A stretch of 39,372 bases of DNA from SAR202 cluster bacterium bin16 (lineage in GTDB: Bacteria; Chloroflexota; Dehalococcoidia; Lucifugimonadales; Australimonadaceae): positions 1 through 39,372 of the forward strand of contig MPMJ01000030.1 in assembly GCA_002238425.1 (NCBI GenBank). The letters are read 5' to 3'. Made by a program: the position numbers and the translations under genes. The notes below the pieces were generated by a model. That model had not been told where the DNA came from. It saw nothing but the letters and a program-made list of their open reading frames with translations, and did not search any database. This document shows positions 7,316-13,418 of this stretch, one piece after another (position 1 is the stretch's first letter; each line of letters starts with the position of its first letter).

Positions 7316-8133
7316 TGAGACTACTATCGAACGACGAGATCAAGGCCGGGTGTCAGGCGGCCAACATCATCCAGATGAGAGGTTGGGGCATCCGCGCCAA
7401 CAGTCCCTTGGTCGGCAAGGGCGCGTTGGTCGAGGTGAAGGTGCAGGGCGGTGAGTGGTCCAACGCCAAAACGGGCGAGTCCGGGCAGATATGGAACATA
7501 GAGGCTTCATTCGTTCAGGAGATAGACGACCGCTCCGAGATCATGAACGTGCTCGACCGGATCATGGGCGAGGGGCCGATAGGGTTGTATGAGGATATAT
7601 TCGCTCAGGGGTTTCGCAACCAGTTCGCCGCGATATGCTGCCAAGGCAACATGCCAAGGGCACGGACGTTGATGCCGGCGTTCAAGCCCGAGGCGGAAGC
7701 ATCGACCAGCGCCGCCAAGCGCGGATGCGCCAACAGGGAGACCGAGGTAGCGGTGGAGTTTCAGGACATAATGAGCAATGCGACGACGAAGTGGTCGCCC
7801 TTCCAGCGACGCAACTATGCCAGGCCGAGGGACAAGGCCGCGATCCACGGGCGCGAGTTGGCCAAGGCTACTACCATAGCCGTGGCGACGCATCCGACGC
7901 AACAGGGGATTAGTAGGATCAACCGCAGCAAAGGGGAGCAGCCCGCTCTGGATGCGCTATTGGCCGGTTGTTGGATACTCAATCGGGAGATCCAGAGGAG
8001 GTCGTTCAGGCCAAAGGCGGGGCCCAGAGCCGACGAGCGTGGGGCATCACTGGACAGCGCCACGATGGCGCGATCGGTAGCAGAATCATCCCGACTCGAC
8101 GGGGGCATCCTCCGTTTTCCTCGACAGCAATAG
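7315..8133 (+). CDS. Unknown protein in the packaging operon
   Basis: A 272-residue protein I do not recognise. ATG codons at 7312 and 7315 both overlap the terminase stop; the second is used here. The N-terminal half (LSNDEIKAGCQAANIIQMRG, GALVEVKVQGGEW) looks globular, and the second half is basic. Its last 15 codons (SRLDGGILRFPRQQ) lie inside copy 1 of the three-copy element. A 17-bp direct repeat (ACAGCGCCACGATGGCG) flanks that copy at 8054 and 8175. If the 121 bp between were absent, the protein would end LDSATMAWL, so the C-terminus seems to have been replaced by an insertion. A packaging accessory is possible from position only. Confidence 0.6.
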   Translation: MRLLSNDEIKAGCQAANIIQMRGWGIRANSPLVGKGALVEVKVQGGEWSNAKTGESGQIWNIEASFVQEIDDRSEIMNVLDRIMGEGPIGLYEDIFAQGFRNQFAAICCQGNMPRARTLMPAFKPEAEASTSAAKRGCANRETEVAVEFQDIMSNATTKWSPFQRRNYARPRDKAAIHGRELAKATTIAVATHPTQQGISRINRSKGEQPALDALLAGCWILNREIQRRSFRPKAGPRADERGASLDSATMARSVAESSRLDGGILRFPRQQ

Positions 8134-8191
8134 TCCCGTACGGCGCGGAGTAAGGGGCCTCAATCCAGACCTGAACAGCGCCACGATGGCG
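8054..8191. repeat. 17-bp direct repeat flanking element copy 1
   Basis: ACAGCGCCACGATGGCG occurs at 8054-8070 and again at 8175-8191. Each copy is itself a small hairpin (GCGCCA-CGA-TGGCG). Together they bracket copy 1 of the three-copy element, as a target duplication or a recombination junction would. Confidence 0.6.
8089..8172 (+). repeat. Three-copy module-boundary element, copy 1
   Basis: This is the shortest copy. It consists of CCCGACTCGACGGGGGC, a variable centre of about 15 bases, then TCGACAGCAATAGTCCCG, TACGGCGCGGAGTAAGGGG and CCTCAATCCAGACCT. From GACAGCAATAG to AGACCT it is identical to copy 2. It overlaps the end of the preceding gene and lacks the DnaA box seen in copies 2 and 3. 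Confidence 0.8.
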
Positions 8192-8215
8192 TGGTTGTAA
8201 GTTTAGCTTGGCTTA

Positions 8216-8237
8216 GGCGGCCAAAAAGAGGGCCGCC
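8216..8237 (+). other. Hairpin before the terminator
   Basis: GGCGGCC (8216-8222) pairs with GGCCGCC (8231-8237) across the loop AAAAAGAG. No T-run follows on the plus strand. It may protect the 3' end of the packaging transcript. Confidence 0.5.
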
Positions 8238-8268
8238 ACGCCATAGCTTGAGTTATAGGATAGCACAC

Positions 8269-8320
8269 GGGCCGCCCTCGTCGCGCTGACGCGCGTTTTC
8301 GGGCGGCCCTTCTCTTTGTT
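8269..8320 (+). terminator. Rho-independent terminator of the packaging operon
   Basis: GGGCCGCCC (8269-8277) pairs perfectly with GGGCGGCCC (8301-8309), and the stem is followed by TTCTCTTTGTT. A smaller GCGC...GCGC helix can form in the loop. It ends transcription from the 5639-8133 operon. Confidence 0.8.
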
Positions 8321-8631
8321 CGGACGTCTTAGATTTGAACTTAGGTAGTAGTCGCGTTTTGCCCCTCCCCACCCCCCGGGCCTTCCATTCTTGATAATCG
8401 TTATTTAAGGAGTAAAAACAGCAGATAGGGAGCGGGTGGTTGGTGGCGGGTTGGTCTGGCGTGGTTGGGCTTGGGTGCTGGAGAGCGCACAGTCTGGTGT
8501 GTGTAGTGGGCGGGTGCGCTGGCAGTCTCTACCGTCTTGTGTAGTTGTCCCCTTTAGGTGTTACCTTCTGTTCCCTTTGGGTATCAGTGCGCGTGCCGGT
8601 TGTGGCCGCGTGGCTGGGTGCATGTTTTGCA

Positions 8632-8656
8632 CGTTGTAAGCAATTGTCTTGCAACG
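8632..8656 (+). promoter_or_regulatory. Hairpin or operator upstream of the SLOG operon
   Basis: CGTTGTAAG (8632-8640) and CTTGCAACG (8648-8656) form a 9-bp stem with one wobble around CAATTGT. No T-run follows, so it is more likely a protein-binding palindrome than a terminator. Confidence 0.4.
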
Positions 8657-8674
8657 AGTTATGGGCAAGTTAAT

Positions 8675-8690
8675 TGTTTCACATGGAACA
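8675..8690 (+). promoter_or_regulatory. parS-like palindrome
   Basis: TGTTTCACATGGAACA matches the bacterial chromosomal parS consensus TGTTTCACGTGAAACA at 14 of 16 positions, with a perfect left half-site. The palindrome extends outward to ATTGTT...AACAAT. It ends five bases before the sigma-54-like -24 box. No ParB gene is seen in the window, so binding would depend on a host ParB or another regulator. Confidence 0.45.
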
Positions 8691-8695
8691 ATAGT

Positions 8696-8713
8696 TTGGC
8701 ATGGTTTTTGCAT
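8696..8713 (+). promoter_or_regulatory. Sigma-54-like (-24/-12) promoter
   Basis: TTGGCATGGTTTTTGCAT has GG at 8698-8699 and GC at 8710-8711 separated by 10 bases, as in the consensus TTGGCACG-N4-TTGCW. The start would be near 8723, about 31 bases before the ATG of the SLOG gene. A second such site lies at 10990. Confidence 0.55.
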
Positions 8714-8753
8714 ATATAGGGGTAACAGCAGTTCACTTCTCAGGAGGCTTGAG

Positions 8754-9119
8754 ATGAGAGTTATAGTTTGCGGTGGCAGAGATTATCACGATAGCGAGCG
8801 GGTCTGGCGGGTGCTGGACGGTATCCATGCGAGGGAGTGCATCCACGTCGTAGGGCATGGAGCGGCGCGGGGAGCGGATAGCTTGGCGGGAGCGTGGGCG
8901 AGGGAGCGCGGCGTGATGGAGTTCGCACGTCCAGCGCAGTGGACGGAGTATGGTAGAGCGGCGGGGCCAAGGCGCAATAGCGAGTTGCTCAGGGAAGTGA
9001 AGCCAGCGCTGGTGGTGGTGTTCCCCGGCGGAGCAGGCACGGCGGATATGCGGAGGAAGGCGCAGCGGCAGCGGGGCGTGAAGGTGGTGACGGTCGCCGA
9101 GTCGGGAGGTTCGTCGTGA
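8754..9119 (+). CDS. SLOG-family (DUF2493/YspA-like) protein
   Basis: A 121-residue Rossmann-like protein. The start MRVIVCGGRDY, then VVGHGAARGADSLAGAWARE, then VVVFPGGAGTADM, are the hallmark segments of DUF2493/YspA SLOG proteins, which bind nucleotides or nucleotide-derived ligands. The length is normal for the phage version (110-150). CAGGAGG lies seven bases before the ATG. It opens the operon controlled by the sigma-54-like promoter and is coupled by a GTGA overlap to a small membrane protein. SLOG proteins paired with membrane proteins occur in nucleotide-signal systems, but here the pairing is only suggestive. Confidence 0.85.
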   Translation: MRVIVCGGRDYHDSERVWRVLDGIHARECIHVVGHGAARGADSLAGAWARERGVMEFARPAQWTEYGRAAGPRRNSELLREVKPALVVVFPGGAGTADMRRKAQRQRGVKVVTVAESGGSS

Positions 9120-9268
9120 ACCGCTTGGCGGTGGTGGCTTGGTGGGTATTGGTGGCCCTCGTCGTGGCGTCCGGCGGCCTGCTCGCGCCGCTGTTGTTGG
9201 TCGGGCTGGCATGGAAGAACCGGCCCGACCACGTACACCAGCCCGAATGGCTGAAGTGGTTGTGGTGA
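9116..9268 (+). CDS. Small membrane protein coupled to SLOG gene
   Basis: A 50-residue protein starting at GTG that overlaps the SLOG stop codon (GTGA), so it should be co-translated. Residues ~4-33 form one long hydrophobic segment (VVAWWVLVALVVASGGLLAP and onward), possibly a helical hairpin. A short hydrophilic tail ends PEWLKWLW. No family is recognised. It could be a phage membrane effector or superinfection factor, but nothing in the sequence proves it. Confidence 0.55.
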   Translation: MNRLAVVAWWVLVALVVASGGLLAPLLLVGLAWKNRPDHVHQPEWLKWLW

Positions 9269-9272
9269 TAGT

Positions 9273-9291
9273 GCGTCCCCTCGTGGGACGC
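9273..9291 (+). other. Hairpin in the 9269-9356 gap
   Basis: GCGTCCC (9273-9279) pairs with GGGACGC (9285-9291) around CTCGT. It sits just after the membrane gene and 60 bases before the SD site of the next gene (AGGAGG, 9343). It could stabilise an mRNA end or form part of a leader. No T-run is seen. Confidence 0.45.
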
Positions 9292-9356
9292 GGAGTGTTA
9301 CCCAAGGGTTTGGGGGCCAGCACATAACCGCGCACACGCGCAGGAGGATTGAGAAG

Positions 9357-9503
9357 ATGAAGACCTACGTCATAAGAACATGCGAAGGCGATGAGGAGGT
9401 CGCGTTACTCATAGAGAAGTGGGAAAGCTACGGATGCTATCTGCACAGTTGGCAGTACGACAGAGAACACAACGAATGGATTATGGTATTTAAGGAGGGC
9501 TGA
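9357..9503 (+). CDS. Small protein of unknown function (48 aa)
   Basis: A 48-residue protein, MKTYVIRTCEGDEEVALLIE and onward, ending NEWIMVFKEG. It has a good ribosome site (AGGAGGATTGAGAAG before ATG). The pattern, a beta-strand, a helix starting DEEVALLIEKW, then two strands, resembles many tiny phage early proteins with a ferredoxin-like half-fold. The next gene starts one base after its stop. No family is recognised. Confidence 0.6.
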   Translation: MKTYVIRTCEGDEEVALLIEKWESYGCYLHSWQYDREHNEWIMVFKEG

Positions 9504-9504
9504 C

Positions 9505-9699
9505 ATGAAACTCTGTTCAGACTTCGCCAGTGGGCCGCGGTTCGATGAGGCGCGGCACGAATTCGAGCGGCTGGAATCCGACCCCGACGCCACGCCGAGG
9601 CAGAGGGCCAGCGCATACAAGCGAATGATGAAGGCGCATAGGGCGCTACGAGTAGAGGCGACGGGCAAGGCCAAGCGACAGACGAAGGCATGGGAGTAG
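9505..9699 (+). CDS. Small basic helical protein (64 aa)
   Basis: A 64-residue, highly charged helical protein (FDEARHEFERLESDPDATPR, then QRASAYKRMMKAHRALR) with a basic C-terminus. AAGGAGGG precedes the ATG by a short spacer. It is packed tightly between neighbours (1 and 4 bases). Its composition suggests nucleic-acid or protein binding. No family is recognised. Confidence 0.6.
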   Translation: MKLCSDFASGPRFDEARHEFERLESDPDATPRQRASAYKRMMKAHRALRVEATGKAKRQTKAWE

Positions 9700-9703
9700 G
9701 GCC

Positions 9704-10015
9704 ATGACCAACGCGCAAGAAACCTTCCTAGAGCGATTGCTTTTGAGCTCCGCCATCCCGCCAGCCGTTCGCAAGGATGCCCGTCGAGTCATGGCAGACC
9801 CGGAGGTGGGCGTTGAGCAGGTGACCATGTTGATTGACCGAGTCAAGCAGATCATGGACGAAGCCCCACCGAAGGACCAGAGACCGGCAGCGTGGCGCGT
9901 GGCCAGCTTGCAAGCCAAGGTGAAGTATTACAACCGGCGCGGCAGCAAGGCCAGCATCAAGCCGCTGGTGGCCGACATTGAATGGCTCGCAGAGCAGAAG
10001 GAGGTAGCACAATGA
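9704..10015 (+). CDS. Unknown helical protein (103 aa)
   Basis: A 103-residue protein with several short helices. It starts MTNAQETFLERLLLSSAIPP and contains VEQVTMLIDRVKQIMDEAPP and KASIKPLVADIEWLAEQ. The stop codon overlaps the start of the nuclease gene (ATGA), so the two are coupled. No family is recognised. Its place beside a nuclease-methylase pair makes a DNA-metabolism accessory possible. Confidence 0.6.
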   Translation: MTNAQETFLERLLLSSAIPPAVRKDARRVMADPEVGVEQVTMLIDRVKQIMDEAPPKDQRPAAWRVASLQAKVKYYNRRGSKASIKPLVADIEWLAEQKEVAQ

Positions 10016-10431
10016 AGACTCGCATGAGATGGAACTGCCAAAGCGACGGCTGCTTTTTCGACAAGAAGGTCGCAAGACTCGAAGACTTTGATGACTGCTT
10101 TGGTGGCAAGATAGGCATGACGGACGTCGATGGACTGGTCGAGCGCAACGGGCACTTCCTGTTCGTTGAATGGAAAGCACCGGAAGAGAAGCTGCCAATG
10201 GGCCAACGCATTCTATTTGAGCAACTGACGAAGTTGTCAGACAAGGTCGTCGTCGTAGTGATACATGGTCATTCATCCATGAGCCAAGGATCGCACCCAG
10301 TTCAATACCAGACAGCCTACAAGGGAAGATGGTCGGCAGTGGAAGAAACCAACATAGACCGGCTAAGAGGATTCCTAAAGCGGTGGTACACGTGGGCAGA
10401 CAACCAAGGAGACTTTCAATGGCACATGTAG
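10012..10431 (+). CDS. PD-(D/E)XK-type nuclease (putative)
   Basis: A 139-residue protein starting MKTRMRWNCQSDGCFFDKK; AAGGAGG lies 7 bases before the ATG. The segment GMTDVDGLVERNGHFLFVEW followed by K has the D...ExK spacing of the restriction-endonuclease-like fold (D38/D40, E53, K55), and a later strand VVVVVIHG fits the core. Proteins of this shape occur in many phages beside DNA methylases. Its 3' end overlaps the adenine methylase gene by 13 bases, so the two could act as a modification/cleavage pair. The fold call is by motif; substrate is unknown. Confidence 0.65.
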   Translation: MKTRMRWNCQSDGCFFDKKVARLEDFDDCFGGKIGMTDVDGLVERNGHFLFVEWKAPEEKLPMGQRILFEQLTKLSDKVVVVVIHGHSSMSQGSHPVQYQTAYKGRWSAVEETNIDRLRGFLKRWYTWADNQGDFQWHM

Positions 10432-10946
10432 CTAAAAACTCGGGCAACAATGAATGGTACACGCCACCAGAGATAATCGAGGCGGCGCGTAGGACGATGG
10501 GGAGGATAGACCTTGATCCGGCTTCAAACGAAGTAGCGCAACGCTGGATAGATGCGGGGAGCTACTACACGAAAGAGGACGACGGATTGCTCTTGTCGTG
10601 GGGAGGGCGCGTCTGGTTGAATCCGCCATACGAAGCGAAGCTGATCGGCCAGTTCGTGGACAAGCTGATCTCCTCAACTGGCATAGAGCAGGCCATCACC
10701 TTGACCAACAATGCCACCGAGACCAAGTGGGGTCAGAAGATATTGGCCAGCGCCAACGCCATCTGCTTCCCAAGCCAGCGCGTCAAGTTCCTCCGCCCCG
10801 AAGGCGAAAAGGGCAGCCCATTGCAGGGACAAATGATAGCTGGTTTTGGCGTGGACAGAGTGCGCTTTGAGCAGGAGTTTGCACCACTGGGCGCGGTAGT
10901 CTTCACCTTGGTTCACTTGGGTAACAGTGATGTTTCCTTTAGGTAA
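10419..10946 (+). CDS. Phage DNA N6-adenine methyltransferase (Dam-like)
   Basis: A 175-residue methylase of the phage Dam family (PF05869-like). The N-terminal NEWYTPPEIIEAARRTMG and IDLDPAS form the AdoMet-binding part, and VWLNPPYE carries the catalytic NPPY (residues 68-71). Later blocks (FVDKL, ITLTNNATETKW, ICFPSQRVKFLRP) are characteristic. It would methylate adenines in phage DNA for protection or timing. The start at 10419 follows AAGGAG in the end of the nuclease gene. No cognate recognition sequence can be deduced. Confidence 0.9.
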   Translation: MAHVAKNSGNNEWYTPPEIIEAARRTMGRIDLDPASNEVAQRWIDAGSYYTKEDDGLLLSWGGRVWLNPPYEAKLIGQFVDKLISSTGIEQAITLTNNATETKWGQKILASANAICFPSQRVKFLRPEGEKGSPLQGQMIAGFGVDRVRFEQEFAPLGAVVFTLVHLGNSDVSFR

Positions 10947-10988
10947 CACTTAGACGAAGGGGTTCATTGTGCCACAACAAGTTACAAG

Positions 10989-11005
10989 GTGGCACGGATT
11001 TTGCA
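10989..11005 (+). promoter_or_regulatory. Sigma-54-like (-24/-12) promoter, second site
   Basis: GTGGCACGGATTTTGCA has GG (10991-10992) and GC (11003-11004) exactly 10 bases apart and fits TGGCACG-N4-TTGCA fully. GTGCCAC at 10969-10975 is a perfect inverted copy of the -24 region and may be an operator. The predicted start is near 11016, 47 bases before the next gene. Confidence 0.6.
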
Positions 11006-11062
11006 ACGTAGTAGGACAACAGCAGAAGGGCAATCCAGCCCACCAAACGAAGGAGAAGTGAG

Positions 11063-11470
11063 ATGGAAAGTCAGAAGGAAAGAATCCTAATGGCAGTGCT
11101 TGACCGGCTGCTAAGCTCGGACGACGAGGGCCAAGCCGAACGGGAGCGGCCAACCATAGCCACCAGAATCCCCATCGGTTCATACGTGGTGGTTCGTTGC
11201 CGCGACGCTGGCGTCCATGCCGGTGAGTTGGTCGCGTGGAGTGGGCGGACGGCGGAGTTGAAGGAGTCGCGCCGGCTGTGGCGTTGGCATCAGGCGCGTG
11301 GCGGACTACTAAGCGGCGTGGCCAACTACGGTCTCAACCACGAAAAGAGCATAGTCGGCTCCCCGTGCGACATCATCTTGACCGAGACGTGCGAGATAAT
11401 CGCTTGCACCCACGAGGCGGCGCAGTCAATCGCCAATGCTCCCAACTCGCACGAGGAAGAGCAGGAGTAA
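11063..11470 (+). CDS. DUF6948-like phage protein
   Basis: A 135-residue protein. The core RIPIGSYVVVRCRDAGVHAG, then SGRTAELKESRRLWRWHQ, a gap, DIILTETCEIIACTHEAA, matches the DUF6948 pattern found in many phages, where an SH3-like beta fold carries the RRLW.W motif. The function of that family is unknown. It has an SD site (GGAGAAGTGAG before ATG) and is first in the operon after the second sigma-54-like promoter. The acidic tail EEEQE is poorly conserved in such proteins. Confidence 0.72.
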   Translation: MESQKERILMAVLDRLLSSDDEGQAERERPTIATRIPIGSYVVVRCRDAGVHAGELVAWSGRTAELKESRRLWRWHQARGGLLSGVANYGLNHEKSIVGSPCDIILTETCEIIACTHEAAQSIANAPNSHEEEQE

Positions 11471-11471
11471 A

Positions 11472-11741
11472 ATGGTTGATCCAGTAAGGCGCGGCGACGG
11501 CTATAGCAAGGGAGATGGCAACGGCAGCGGAAGGGGATGGGGAGACGGTAGCGGATTCGGTTCGGGATTCGGTTCGGGATTTGGCAACGGCGAGGGCAAC
11601 GGAGGAGGTTGGGGAGACGGTAGCGGGAGCGATGACGGTAGCGGTAGCGGTAGCGGTTCGGGATTTGGCAACGGCGAGAGCGACGGAGGAGGTTGGGGAG
11701 ACGGTAGCGGGAGCGGGAGGGATGACGGTAGCGGAGACTAA
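11472..11741 (+). CDS. Gly/Asp/Ser-rich repeat protein, copy 1
   Basis: An 89-residue protein made almost entirely of G(D/N)GSG(S/F)G-like repeats (GWGDGSGFGSGFGSGFGNG and similar) after a short charged start MVDPVRRGDGYSKGDG. CAGGAG precedes the ATG and it begins two bases after the previous stop. Similar GDG-rich small proteins occur in phages of many hosts without known function; they are probably disordered or calcium-binding. The DNA is a tandem repeat and thus prone to length change. A second copy is at 13419-13778; each is followed by a zinc-ribbon gene. Confidence 0.6.
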   Translation: MVDPVRRGDGYSKGDGNGSGRGWGDGSGFGSGFGSGFGNGEGNGGGWGDGSGSDDGSGSGSGSGFGNGESDGGGWGDGSGSGRDDGSGD

Positions 11742-11768
11742 CCACCACCAACCAACGGAGGAAGCACG

Positions 11769-11936
11769 ATGTCACGAGCAACATTGAACCACAAGCGCAC
11801 AAGCTGGCGCAGACCATACCGGCCAAGGAAGTCGCTATGGAAGTGCCAAGGGTGCGGGAACGTGTATGACAGGTGGCGCGGGGATGTCCCCCAAGAGAAC
11901 CGGCAGTGCGTCAATTGCCAGAAAGGAGGTGAGTGA
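11769..11936 (+). CDS. Zinc-ribbon protein, copy 1
   Basis: A 55-residue basic protein with KSLWKCQGCGNVYDRWRGDV and a later CVNC, giving a four-cysteine zinc ribbon. Its N-terminus is Arg-rich (MSRATLNHKRTSWRRPYRPR), suggesting nucleic-acid binding. Ribosome site CGGAGGAAGC. Its stop overlaps the next start (TGATG). A shorter paralogue with the same core (KSLWKCPECKHVYDRWRGDV) lies at 13771-13902. Confidence 0.7.
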   Translation: MSRATLNHKRTSWRRPYRPRKSLWKCQGCGNVYDRWRGDVPQENRQCVNCQKGGE

Positions 11937-12847
11937 TGAAGGAGAAACAGCAGGACGTAATCGTCGTCGATCCGTCCGAGGTCGAAGTAGTGCAGACCCG
12001 TCCAGCGACCAAGGAAGAGATTCAGCAGATCCAGGCCGACGAGTTCAACAAGCAGGCGATGGACCCGCGCACCTTTGAGCTGGCGGTCAACCAGAACGGC
12101 CACCTATCCGCCGAGGAAAACATGCTCATCAAGGTGGACGCACTGCGCGGTCTCATCTCGGTGACGATGGGCGCAGCCGAGCGCGTTCAAGCCGAGGCCA
12201 CCTTGGAAGGCATCAAGGCACTGGCGCGGAAGCTCAAGTTGCCCAAGCTGGAAAAGGAATGCGCGACCATGATCTTGGATTGCAAGCGGGTGCTGGTGTT
12301 GCAGAATCCGCCCATGCCGAAGAAGGAGAGCGCGAAGAAGGCCAGAGAGATCAATCATGGAAATTCTTCGACTAGTCCTAACATTCAAGTCGAAGAATCC
12401 GAGCCGGACGAGAAGCCCACGCCACAGATGCGAGCAGCCTTTCGCGACGAGCACGGCAAAGACCTAACCGACGTCGAATGGGAGGAGGTCAAGACCGAGA
12501 ACCTGAGCGACGAGACCGCGAGACCGATGACCGTATCCGGCCTACGCGACAGGCGAGCAAAGCGCAAGAACGAACTCGACGGCGGCCAGCGCAAGACCAA
12601 AGTAGAGCACAACGAAGAGCGACGCGAGAGCATCAACAACCACGTCTTAGTCATCCAGCGCGGCAAGGAGGTACCGGCACTGGGTGGAATCTTGAGAGTA
12701 ACGCGCGACCAGTTCAAGAATGAAGGAGCACGGGGCCACGACCAAGCCCAATACGAGGCCGTGGCCACCGTGTATCGACTCAAGGGCAACGACACCCCTG
12801 CGACCGACGTAGAGGAGACCATGCCCATGTTTCCAGAAGGAGCCTAA
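11936..12847 (+). CDS. Unknown acidic protein of the replication region (303 aa)
   Basis: A 303-residue protein starting at the ATG that overlaps the zinc-ribbon stop, with AAAGGAGG upstream. Residues ~15-130 are helical and acidic (VVQTRPATKEEIQQIQADEF, NMLIKVDALRGLISVTMGAA); a Lys/Glu-rich linker follows; and residues ~230-295 look like a small globular domain (NHVLVIQRGKEVPALGGILR). No family is recognised. The setting among nucleic-acid-binding small proteins ahead of helicase and primase genes suggests a DNA-metabolism accessory. Confidence 0.6.
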   Translation: MKEKQQDVIVVDPSEVEVVQTRPATKEEIQQIQADEFNKQAMDPRTFELAVNQNGHLSAEENMLIKVDALRGLISVTMGAAERVQAEATLEGIKALARKLKLPKLEKECATMILDCKRVLVLQNPPMPKKESAKKAREINHGNSSTSPNIQVEESEPDEKPTPQMRAAFRDEHGKDLTDVEWEEVKTENLSDETARPMTVSGLRDRRAKRKNELDGGQRKTKVEHNEERRESINNHVLVIQRGKEVPALGGILRVTRDQFKNEGARGHDQAQYEAVATVYRLKGNDTPATDVEETMPMFPEGA

Positions 12848-12848
12848 C

Positions 12849-13244
12849 ATGGCACTACGAGGAATCGCCATCAATCAACGCACGTGCGCCAACACGGGTT
12901 GCACCAACACCGTCAGCGGACGGCGCATCTTCTGCTCAACCACATGCTGCAATGAGCACAACGCCTTTGGTGACGCAATCAGCAAAGGCAAGTACGCCAT
13001 CTGCTCGATACCCGAGTGCAAGATGCCCTTCCGCACCAATCGTAGGAAAACCGGGCAGATCGGTCAACATGGCCTATGCGACCAGCACAACGACAAGCTG
13101 GCCCAGCTCGACAAAGCCAAGCCCGGTTTGTTACCAGCATGGGGCGACAAGAACAACGCGCAGATCCTCTTGTTTGACGACGAGACGCCGCTGATGCTGG
13201 GAGAGGGCAACGGACACACAGACAACGGAAAGGAAGGTGAGTAA
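12849..13244 (+). CDS. Zinc-finger protein (131 aa)
   Basis: A 131-residue protein starting one base after the previous stop. It contains CANTGCTNTVSGRRIFCSTT (C-x4-C...C-x3-C) and a second group CSIPECKMPF...HGLCDQH, forming two likely zinc sites, followed by a polar tail. The first motif is like the three fingers in the protein at 36509-37009 (xCxxxxC...RxFCSxxCR). It is probably DNA- or RNA-binding. It ends at the start of the degenerate secreted-protein copy (TAATG overlap). Confidence 0.65.
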   Translation: MALRGIAINQRTCANTGCTNTVSGRRIFCSTTCCNEHNAFGDAISKGKYAICSIPECKMPFRTNRRKTGQIGQHGLCDQHNDKLAQLDKAKPGLLPAWGDKNNAQILLFDDETPLMLGEGNGHTDNGKEGE

Positions 13245-13406
13245 TGAACGCAGCATATGGCATCATAGTAACGGCACTACTGGCCCTATCGGAACTCCCC
13301 GAGGGATAAACCGAATGCACCATTACCCGCGTCCCGCATTCGGCCGGCGAGGAGTTCGCGCCAAGCTGGATCGTAGAAGACAGCGACGGCTGCGGAATCA
13401 ACAGAA
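13244..13406 (+). pseudogene. Degenerate copy of the Cys-rich secreted protein
   Basis: DNA here is almost identical to the start of the intact gene at 13970-14257, including the ribosome site AAGGAAGGTGAGTA. The codon TCA of the intact gene is TAA here after residue 21 (...LSELPEG stop). Homology continues past the stop to about 13406 and then breaks off into the start of the second Gly-rich gene. It is therefore a truncated duplicate, or at most a 21-residue signal-like peptide. Confidence 0.75.
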
Positions 13407-13418
13407 AGGTAAGCGACA

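Larger units (their letters stand above)
8134..8753. other. 620-base regulatory gap without a gene
   Basis: No protein-coding gene is supported here. In order the gap holds the end of element copy 1, a 7-bp hairpin (8216-8237), a strong terminator (8269-8320), a C-rich then very G/T-rich stretch (about 8365-8560), a 9-bp hairpin (8632-8656), a parS-like palindrome (8675-8690), a sigma-54-like promoter (8696-8713) and an SD site (about 8741-8747). A short open frame at 8436-8639 follows the G/T-rich DNA and is not convincing. Confidence 0.6.

Noticed and set aside
8089..8172. Known ribozyme or riboswitch identity for the three-copy element
   Set aside because: I could not match hammerhead, HDV-like or other conserved cores.
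8436..8639. 67-codon frame in the G/T-rich tract
   Set aside because: No convincing start signal and a composition driven by G/T runs.
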